From: Sipunculus nudus
Lineage: Eukaryota > Annelida > Sipuncula > Golfingiida > Sipunculidae
Reading direction: 5' to 3'
Assembly (NCBI GenBank): GCA_026874595.1
Contig: CM049306.1
Span: 80,812,142 to 80,876,141 of the forward strand
Length of the DNA: 64,000 bases
Part shown: piece after piece, positions 55,899-64,000 of the stretch
Position numbering within the stretch: the first letter of the stretch is position 1
How the letters are laid out: each line of letters starts with the position of its first letter
Notes under the pieces: generated by a model
Told to the model about the DNA's origin: nothing
What the model saw: only the letters and a program-made list of their open reading frames with translations
Database searches by the model: none
Position numbers and translations under genes: made by a program

Positions 55899-58200
55899 AA
55901 GTATAAAAAGAACGTTTCCTTGGGAAAAAAGTGTATTCCTTAAAAAAAATACATAGTGGCAGAACAGAGATAAGACTTCAGGCAAATTTTTGAAGATGAA
56001 CTCTATAAATCTGGCTTTAGCAAAGGTATGCGCTCTAAGAGGACCAAGTTGTTTTAAGTGTATTGATTGAGGTCTCGCGTGATTTTCATGGAGGTGGTTT
56101 TTTATTACTGTGGAACGAGGAAGTTACTTACAGGCGAGCGTGTGATCAGCCACGCCTGTACTTATACATACATTTGCTGATTACTTTGATTTATATCCAC
56201 CCGTATTCTCAAGAATACTTGTTAGAGCTTATACCACCCTGAGACACCGAGGGATCTAGGTATTTTTACCAGGTGACCCGATTCCGTTCTTTATGCACTT
56301 TTAGATCCGACATGTAAAGTAGCCAGTATTTTTTTTTTCTTGTACGCACTCTGAACCTTAAATTGCGCAGTATGAGGCTCTGATAATACCCCAATACGTT
56401 AAGTCTATATAGCTTTCTACATATCTCTTTGACAGCCGTGAATTTTTTTCTCTATGATATCCCTGAACATTTCTGTTTACATTTCATTTTGACCGCCATG
56501 GTATTCAATTTAGACAGGCGTGTACATTTCTCTTTGACAGCCATGTATATTTCTCTATGGTATCCTTGTATATTTCTCTTTACAAGTCAGTTTGACCGCC
56601 ATGACATTCCATTTTAGAAAGGCGTAAATTCCATTTTGACGGCCGTAATATCTGCACTTGTGTATAATTCCCTTGAACCCAAAGAGTAGTTTTCTTTAAA
56701 AAAAACGTTATTTCTGTCTGTGAAAGAAGTGTTATTGGCAAAGGTTATCCAATTATTTTGTTAAAAATTTTTCACAAGAATTGATATTCCATCAACAAAT
56801 TAGCAATTTAATAGGAGCATAAATCAGTCTGAATTAAAAATATAATATGCCAGTAAAATGCAATGGCTCACATGCATGAGACAAATCTGTTATAAATCTG
56901 CTTGATACGAAGTGACCTTTTGGCCGTTTGTTAACTGTTTAAGGAACCAGAGATGCATATATTCTTATTTAGAATTAATATTGTATTTATGAAATCAATT
57001 ATACTACCGATCTGCATTGAATTGCCATGTTGCCAGATCAAATTGTTATATTCCCACACAAAAGAGACAATGCTGCAGTGATTAGTTTAACAAAATATCC
57101 AGGTGAATTTAACCAAGTAAACCGACATGGAATTTTGTTCCTACATGTATGACAGTTCATACTCTCGCACGTAAATAATAACAAATCATAAACTATGATT
57201 AAAACAGTAGATATAATGTGATACGTAGGAGCTCCCTTTCCAATAGCTCTGTGATAAAAAATCTAATAGAACGAAAAACAATCTAACATGAATTATATTT
57301 GAAAGCATATTTCTAATGTTTCACTAGGATAACAAGATTTATTTAATGTTCGAAACATTTCGAGATCACCCTAGGTATTAATCAGACCACTTTCTCCAGT
57401 ACGGAAAAGCCGTGACGCATAAGTAAATCTCGACTCTTAATAACTCTTAACAAGGAGCGTCATTAAATGTGAATGACACTCCAGTTCCAGAGAAAAGTGT
57501 ACGTGTTCGGGGAGTATAATAATTGTGGTTTCAGAGATCGCTTTTATCTGGTCGTAAACATTTATTTAGGGCGTTGTTGATAAGCCCATTAAGTACACAG
57601 TAGTAAAAGCGTTAATACTCAGGTTGTAATTTGGTGCATCCTCATTCCCGGCCGGTTTATACACCCACGCATGAGGATCCGTTAATCAATGCGCGGTCTC
57701 CATTGACACGACTACTGATACGGACGGCTGTATGACTAGAGGCATAGTTCACACACACACACACACCGAACACACATATATATGTATACTTAATAATTAG
57801 CTGTGATAACAGTTTGTCTCCAGACTGATTGTCCATATGTTCGCTGCATCGTTTGCTTTTTATATAATAATAAAATATTTTGTCAATTATTCATATCTGA
57901 GTGCTAGGTTCTCTGGTATATGACCGTTGTTTCATCCAGGGAATGTCGTAACGGCGAAGTGGAGGGTAGGAACCCTGCAGGAAGAGTTCTTATAATTGTT
58001 CAGTTCTGTGTCTGTGTTCGTAACTGTATCCTTGAACAGGTGGTTTCGCAACTTATAAGTTTTCACTTAGATATACCTTCAGTGGAGGTCAGTGTTAGAG
58101 GTATCACTCACTAGTAATGCTGAATACGAATAATGGCTTTTCATGGTTGCTAGCTATATAACTTCTTCATGACTGTGATTGACCTATACGCTAGAGTTAA
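55894..58200. other. Intergenic region, one minisatellite
   Basis: Only the two-copy repeat at 56426-56640 and a (CA)n tract at about 57748-57768 were noticed. No gene could be supported. Confidence 0.5.
56426..56640. repeat. Two-copy tandem repeat, 105-bp period
   Basis: Units start at 56426 and 56531 with TCTTTGACAGCC(G/A)TG, then TTTCTCTATG(A/G)TATCC, TTTGACCGCCATG and AGGCGT. Diverged at roughly one base in six. Confidence 0.75.
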
Positions 58201-59110
58201 ATCTGTCATCCCTAGAGTGGGGTTTTTCACGGGGCACACGAACGATTTGCGAAGGACGTGAATGTCGAAAAAAGTCTAACATTCGCATTTTACGCTCCAA
58301 AAGTTTGCTAAACATGCGTCGTTAATTGTTTGCGGGAGTCCCATTTTGTTCGGCGGGAATCTAAAAACAAATTTGAAACTTCTTGCGAACGTTTTCTGCA
58401 TTCTGGGTCATTATTTGTTCGTGATTTGCTCTCGAAAGTGTCTGAAAACCTTCGTCATATGCGCATGACATTCCGACGACGTGCGTGATAATCGCAAAAT
58501 CTTCATGAATTCGTAAACAGGTTCCGACAGTTCGGAGAATGTCTTGTGCATGTCTTGCGAAAGCAAAGAAGTTTATCCGATCATTTAACGACCTGTTCGC
58601 GCACTTCCTGAGTACAGCTGTCTTCGCGAGAGAAGCAAACGCGAGAATTTCTCGTCGGTTGCAAGATAACCGCGCGAAATATGTATGAATGTCGCATGAA
58701 TGTCGCACGGCGTTCGGCCAGTCAGGACATGTCTGAGAGTTTGCTGGTCCATATTCTGGTCAAGACTGGCCTCTGGAGAAGGACTGCTGCTGGCAATGCA
58801 CTTCAATGTATTCGATGCCATCTATATACTGCCCTAGCGTCGGTCGGATCGCCAGTCACAAGATAATTGCGCGACATTTGTATGAATGTCGCACGAATGT
58901 CGTAAGACGTTCGTTATTCGCGAAATATGTGGAAAGTTTGCTTGTGTCACGAAATGTTCGCACGAATGTTGCCCGAAATTTGTGCGACATTCGTGTTGTT
59001 CGCATTTAAGTCTCATGTCCTTTGTGTTTGTGGACGGACAACGCTACACACGACATTCGTGTATACCATGAGAGAATTTCTCACAAACTTCGCAAGAATG
59101 GTTTAAGGCT
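58200..59110. repeat. CpG-rich repeat built on ACGAATGTCG-like words
   Basis: Unlike its AT-rich surroundings, this block is rich in CG and in variants of (C/T)GAATGTCGCACGAATGTCG. A stretch of about 90 bp at 58665-58735 is repeated at 58855-58945 (AAGATAA..GCGCGA, ATGTATGAATGTCGCA, GACGTTCG/GGCGTTCG). Open frames on both strands here reflect the repeat. The element class is unknown. Confidence 0.6.
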
Positions 59111-59579
59111 TGATTTCCCCGAAACATTTGGAGAAAATCTTCTCCGAAATGTTGGACTTTGCCATTTTGCCGACATTTGCATCATTCGCTTATCAAAGAT
59201 TGGCCGACTGAACTCGTCACTGATATTCAACATTGCAATATTCAACACTGCAAAATTATAAATACATCTTAACTCTAAACTTCACATACATACCTACGCA
59301 CACACATACCAGTTCTATTCTCAGGAGTATATATCCAAGCACAACAACACATTTTTTTATCAAATGTATTTAATACATATTGCCTGTAATAGTCTTTGTA
59401 CAAGTATTCTCTACATACCAGTTAGTTAATAGCATAGGTCACACAGCAAACAATCGGGACGTTTACTTTTTATTAAAATATTACGCCGAAGCTCGACATC
59501 ACTAAGCATGTGCGTCTTACGTGTCACTTCCGGATTTTGCTGGGGAAAAAAACACTCAGCTACATACACCTATATAAAA
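59111..59579. other. Intergenic region downstream of the LECT2-like gene
   Basis: No supported gene. A minus-strand AATAAA (plus 59469-59474) could be an alternative poly(A) signal of the LECT2-like gene. Confidence 0.5.
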
Positions 59580-59580
59580 T

Positions 59581-59765
59581 TAATTTGTCTGCAGTGGAGC
59601 TTCAGATGTAAAAAAAATAATTATTTATTATACATGTGTACATCATTTTTTCCAGTAATATTAACAGTTTGGTTATAAAAGATATACAATTGATTTGCCT
59701 GCAGTGGAGCTTCAAATGCAAAAAATTTTATGTATTATATATCATTTTTTCCAGTTATATACAGT
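59581..59765. repeat. Direct repeat in the 3' UTR of the LECT2-like gene
   Basis: CTGCAGTGGAGCTTCAGATG at about 59590 and CTGCAGTGGAGCTTCAAATG at about 59701, each followed by A-rich DNA and 'ATCATTTTTTCCAGT', give a period of about 112 bp. The second copy runs up to the stop codon of the gene. Confidence 0.7.
59624..59629 (-). terminator. Candidate poly(A) signal of the LECT2-like gene
   Basis: AATAAA on the minus strand, about 140 nt after the stop codon. Confidence 0.4.
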
Positions 59766-61293
59766 TTAGCGCGGGTCTGTGCCGCCTAGTTCCGATGTGG
59801 GATCTGCTTTCTTGTGTTTCTTCCACAGTGTCACGTGCACGTGATCTGTCATTGATGACGAGTACGCACAGTGTAGTCCGATGTGTGTCCCCACCACGTC
59901 ACCGACATTCACAACGGTGTTTATCATGCTCGAATTAGCATTGACATACCACAGCGACACGGCAGTTCCTGAAAAATAAGGACATATAGCGTATATGTAA
60001 TAATATGTATACCACAAAGAAATAGCAGTTCCTTAAAAAAAGTATATATAGCGTAAATGTAGTAATATGCATACAACAGAGACATGGTAGTCCCTGAAAA
60101 AAGTATATATATAGCGTATAGGTAGCGTATATGTAGTAATATTCATACCATAGAGATACGGCAGTATACGAATACAGTATAGGTATTTACAGGTAGTTAT
60201 ATATTTTGCCAAAGAGAAACGGCAGATCCTTGAAAAGTATACTTTAATTTACATGTACCCTCAGTAAATAATTTTATTTTATATAGATAATTTATCCAAG
60301 GACAAATGGGTCTTTCTATACAAAGAGTCAAATTTATTATATGCATCGCCTCGTCATATACACTATTGGATGATCATGCTATTAGGACTATTGATAATTC
60401 GAATGAGACAAATTTAAGACAATACATTTTAACCAATTAGAACCATTCAAATGATTGAAACTTAGCATGTAATAAAAATAGAGAACAGAAGAACACACAC
60501 ATCTAACAGACAGAACTTGTGCCAAATGTGTGATGAGGACTTGTTTGTATAAAAGGTTATCCCTGGTTTCATCGTATCAATAGAGTTTATATGGGATCTC
60601 CCTCTCCGGGTAACTGGATGCGCCTTTTGTTATGAATCAGAACCCAGATGAGACCTTCATAGAGGACTGATCACTTGCTAACCTCAGGGGAAAAAAATTG
60701 TTTGAACTTAGGGTATGTACTTATGACTCAGGGTCAGTATGCATGTATTACTGAGAGAGAGAGAGAGACAGAGAGAAAGAGATTAATATAACACAAGTGA
60801 TCTGAGTGTGGTGTAGTGTGAACATACCCGATCTGTCGCCTATTTGCACGCCGTGGTTAACGCATTTCTGTTTTTCCGATGGACTCCTGTACGGACTGTT
60901 TCTGATCAGCTTACCACTTATTGGTGCGTACACCTTAGACCCAGCGGCACACACTATGTCAATCCCCTCGTGTAACCGGCCACTAAAAGGTAGAATATTA
61001 AATCAAGATATTCGGTTAATGATATCGTTTATAACTGTTGTTCTTTATCTAAATTACCACCGTATGAGATCACTAAATGTTCCCTTTTTCAGTGCAAGTG
61101 TCAACACATTGTATGTACATGTAGATGTACACGTGTACCAATGATATAAAGTTATAAAATCATCGTATGGTCTCATCTAGCGACAATGTATAAACGATTT
61201 ACCCTCTGCTAGCGTGCCACCATCCCGCTCCTTGCGGATCTTTATTTCTGATTAGGTTGTTATTATTTCCTTCACAAATTTGCTGATGCGAGC
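59766..61293 (-). CDS. LECT2: LECT2-like secreted protein (M23 fold), three 3' exons
   Basis: Minus-strand exons 61203-61293, 60828-60982 and 59766-59968 join in frame (phases 2 and 1; splice sites TTTCAG|GC, GG|GTAAAT, TTTTAG|TG, TCGG|GTATGT, TTTCAG|GA) to 148 residues and a TAA at 59768-59766. The sequence follows vertebrate LECT2: 'QQICEGN', 'GAGWWHASRG', then 'GRLHEGIDIVCAAGSKVYAP' with the HxxxD zinc ligands, 'KCVNHGVQIG', 'SLWYVN' and 'DHVHVTLW' with the HxH motif. LECT2 is a secreted chemotactic and immune protein with a zinc-bound M23 metallopeptidase fold, thought to be non-catalytic. The first exon with the signal peptide must lie further right; I found none before the transposon at 61617, so the gene is partial here. 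Confidence 0.85.
59945..60242. repeat. Tandem copies of the last intron-exon junction of the LECT2-like gene
   Basis: The exon start and its acceptor (plus CATACCACAGCGACACGGCA then GTTCCTGAAAAATAAGG and TATAGCGTATATGTA) recur as diverged units at about 60008, 60070, 60144 and 60206, with a period of 62-74 bp. All lie inside the intron upstream of the used acceptor. Some units keep a CAG-like acceptor and part of the coding sequence in degenerate form. Confidence 0.75.
60243..60827. other. Intron of the LECT2-like gene
   Basis: Rest of the intron between the exons at 60828-60982 and 59766-59968. A short (GA)n lies at 60752-60768. Nothing else recognised. Confidence 0.6.
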
Positions 61294-61616
61294 CTGAAAG
61301 CAAATTTTTTATAATGTTTATGTATAATTCATAGGCCGACCAGATATTAGTTGCAACATATGTGTCAATAAAATCGTATGGAAGGAGTAAATCAATTCAA
61401 ACAATTTCAAACATTTTTATTCAATCGAGGGGAACATTTTATATTATCTGCTTCAATCTCCTGATTACAGAAAAGGGAACGTCAGCACCTCCGTCATTAC
61501 GTCATTCGCCCTCAAGCGGGTGCGCCTTTCAGAGATTCCTCGGTGGTATGACCCATGAATATGGATGATTACACACACAGGGCTCGTAACTGCAGTAATC
61601 ACTGGACCAGGTTATA
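61294..61616. other. Upstream intron of the LECT2-like gene
   Basis: No signal-peptide exon was found on the minus strand here. The sequence up to the transposon border looks intronic. Confidence 0.45.
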
Positions 61617-63886
61617 CAGTCTAACCTCTTTCATTCGCCAACCTTGGGACCGGGGAATTTTCTGGCAGTAAGCGAGGGTGGCGGTTGATCGAGGGGGGTT
61701 CCACATGGGATGGGCAGGGTAGTTTATATCTGGCATTTATTAGGCTCGTCTTTAGCTAGTCATATTAAAAACAACATTTTAAAACTGTGTACAAATGTTA
61801 TTACTTTATTCACATAGAAAGAACAAATTACAAATAACTAGAGAAAAATACAGTGTGTACACATTATTCACAAAGATACTCATATATAACATATACGGTA
61901 AAATTATAAAATTGTACATGGTTCTCCTTGTGCCGTTTATCTTTCATCCAAGTCTGCTCCCAAAGAATTCCGTAATGGAGCATTGTTAACAAGCTTGTGA
62001 CTGAAGAGCTGGTTTTCTTTGGTTCATCCTGTAAAATGCGTCAATATCGGACTATTCGCTGTAGTTCCAGCTCTCGAAATATCACTAGACGGTTTTCATG
62101 GCCTGGCTACGTGATTACCTGCTTATATACCTTACCGAAAATATTTATAGGAAGTGACTAAACAGCCGGCAGGAAAATTGACATTGCAGGCTAAACTACC
62201 AGCTAATGAATGCATGCTCATTTTCAGTGTGATACTCTGCTTTACATTATAAATTTGACAATATAGTGCTGACTTACAAAATTATATATTTTGCTAGTCT
62301 ATATAAAATAAGTATGTTTAGTGGATTTAAAACTGCACATTTTGTGATATTTACAGGGTGGTTTTATATAGATTTAAAGGAATAAAACTGAAGTTGAATG
62401 ACACATCAGTTGCTTATATATGCTTAAGAGCATAAATTGGGTAATGTGTGAAAGCACAAACAATTCATGAAATGTCATAAACAGCCGGCAAGAAAATTGA
62501 CCTTGCAGGCTAAACTGCCAGCAAATGAATGCATGCTCATTTTCAGTGTGATACTCTTCTTTCCATTATTAGTTTGATAATATAGTGCTGACTTACAAAA
62601 TTATATATTTTGCTGGTCTATATAGAATAAGTATGATTAGAAGGTATTAAGACTGCATATTTTGTAATATTTACAGGGTGGTTTCAAATAAATTTAAAGG
62701 AATTGAACTGAAGTCGACTGACACATCAGTTGCTTATATATGCTTAAGAGCAGACATTGAGTAATATGTGAAAGCACGAACAATTCATGAAATGTCATAT
62801 AAAAGGTTATACAGATAATTTGATTTCAATGTTAATCAAATGTGAAGCATACAGACTGCCACTGTTTATCATTAATGTTGTTATGGGCAAACAAATAATA
62901 AGTGTTTGAAACAACTAAGAAAATATGTCAAATAAATGGTCCAAGGATCAGCTGATTACTTGGTCAAAGGCAATCAAACAATCTTACACCAAACCTAATT
63001 AAAGCTGTTAAGTCTATTATGTTGTGAGATGATGCAACAAATATCAACACCAAATGGTAACTCTTACATAAAAACCAACAAAATATCTTATTTGGTAAGT
63101 CAGCACTATATTGTCAAAAAAATAATGGAAAATATTTGATATCACACTGAAACTGAAATAGAGCATGCATTCATATGCGGGCAGTTTAGCCTGTGGGCTA
63201 GACTGCCAGCAAGGTCAATTTTTCCCTGCCGGCTGTTTCGCCTGTGGACTAAACTGCCGGCACCCTGCTTGCTCTTTAGCCACTTCCATATTTATACAGG
63301 CAGGAGATAAGAACAAACAAGTTCACAAAAACCTTTAATTGAAAACTTAAAATAATCCCCGTTATTGTTGCAAACTGTAAACAAAGATTGAATTAACAGT
63401 CTTTGAACCCCCGTGTTACCGCTAATTGCTTCAAACTACTCATGTGGTTTACCTCATTAAATGACATTTACCCTAACAACTCTAGGTGTGAAATCAACAC
63501 CGGTCCCTCTGCTGATGACTGCTGTCCCCAAACAACTCAAGGGTGTAAAGTCATTAATTAATTAGTGGCACTGGATACTTGCTCCATAAGCAGTGAGGCG
63601 TGACATGTTGGAAACAAAGACGCGGCCAGGTCAGCTAAGCCCGGCCGAGCGATAACACACCGGCTTCATGAAATATTTCCGACTTATCTCAAGTTAGCAT
63701 CAGAAAGTTGGTGCATGATCAAGGGAATGTGGCACATAGGGGTAAAAAAACGCCTGGCGGATGGCGGATAGCGAGGCTGGCAAATGAACGAGGTAAATTA
63801 GTAGTAAGGAAATCGGGACTTAGTCATCTGTAGGCGATAGGGGAGGTTGGCGAATAAACAAGGGGTGAATGGAAGAGGTTAGAGTG
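61617..63886. mobile_element. Non-autonomous pogo/Tigger-like DNA transposon, 2.27 kb
   Basis: Left end CAGTCTAACCTCTTTCATTC; the reverse complement of the right end is CACTCTAACCTCTTCCATTC. Further in, both ends carry CGCCAACC words, and the left shows GGGACCGGGGAATTTTCTGG followed by AGCGAGGGTGG, a layout typical of pogo/Tigger elements. TA flanks both sides (61615-61616, 63887-63888). No transposase was found. The interior has a 319-bp direct duplication and an inverted partial copy. Confidence 0.75.
62161..62800. repeat. 319-bp direct duplication inside the pogo-like element
   Basis: Units start at 62161 and 62480 with AACAGCCGGCA(G/A)GAAAATTG, continue with ATGAATGCATGCTCATTTTC and TAGTGCTGACTTACAAAATT, and are about 90% identical by eye. 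An inverted partial copy (GTCAGCACTATATTGTC ... GAGCATGCATTCAT ... CCTGCCGGCTGTTT) lies at about 63100-63250. Confidence 0.85.
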
Positions 63887-64000
63887 TATATAATACCAGG
63901 ATATAAAATGAGAGACACGAAGTCCAAAACTAGAACTGAATTCTGCAGATGTACATATACTTAGATTTAAGCTAGCCATGAAAAAAAAGAAGGCGGTTAC

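Noticed and set aside
58361-58708. 115-codon minus-strand frame as a gene
   Set aside because: It lies wholly in the CpG-rich word repeat, other frames are equally open, and no motif is visible.

Overview
The window is nuclear DNA of an animal. It is AT-rich, its genes are cut by many short GT-AG introns, and it is full of (TA)n microsatellites, a truncated non-LTR retrotransposon, tRNA-derived SINE-like sequences and small TA-flanked DNA transposons. The repeat types (a (TCCG)n-headed element, GGTCAAAGGTCA-type tandem repeats, tRNA-headed SINEs) and the gene content suggest a lophotrochozoan, most likely a mollusc and perhaps a bivalve. That assignment is an inference; no taxon-diagnostic gene was seen.

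Positions 367-40651 (+) hold the 3' part of one very large gene. I could place 58 exons, all with canonical splice sites except one GC-AG intron. Their phases agree from end to end and they read as one open frame of about 3,580 residues ending at a TAA at 40649-40651; the 5' end lies left of the window. The product is a giant type I membrane protein. In order it has an unnamed beta-rich module, a Cys-rich linker, an Apple/PAN-like domain, about 17 divergent fibronectin-III-like modules (DPESG loop, 'AIGT..P' strand, 'SDGV.VDTTPP' linker), a LamG-like jelly roll inside the array, a stretch with furin-type RXKR/RXRR sites, two cadherin-like repeats, two EGF domains, one transmembrane helix, and a short tail with an NPLY motif. 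I do not know a named family with this architecture. It looks like an adhesion or scavenger-type receptor, and no partner can be named from sequence.

Several introns of this gene carry mobile DNA: a SINE-like unit (12.8-13.0 kb), a TA-flanked 1.19-kb element (27.5-28.7 kb), three nearly identical tandem copies of a 696-bp unit joined to a small MITE-like element (30.8-33.0 kb), and an inverted repeat with arms of about 670 bp (33.9-35.7 kb).

Positions 40.7-59.5 kb are mostly gene-poor repeat territory. They contain a 5'-truncated LINE with target-site duplication inserted into a 102-bp minisatellite (44.3-46.6 kb), paired tRNA-like sequences (43.5 and 47.0-47.2 kb), a duplicated exon-like segment (48.1 and 49.2 kb), a (TCCG)n-headed element (50.4-52.5 kb), a tRNA-derived SINE (52.6-52.8 kb), two small minisatellites and a CpG-rich repeat built on ACGAATGTCG-like words (58.2-59.1 kb).

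Positions 59766-61293 (-) hold three 3' exons of a LECT2-like gene (secreted M23-fold protein); its signal-peptide exon was not found. Tandem copies of its last intron/exon junction lie just upstream of that exon. The right end (61617-63886) is a 2.27-kb pogo/Tigger-like non-autonomous element flanked by TA.
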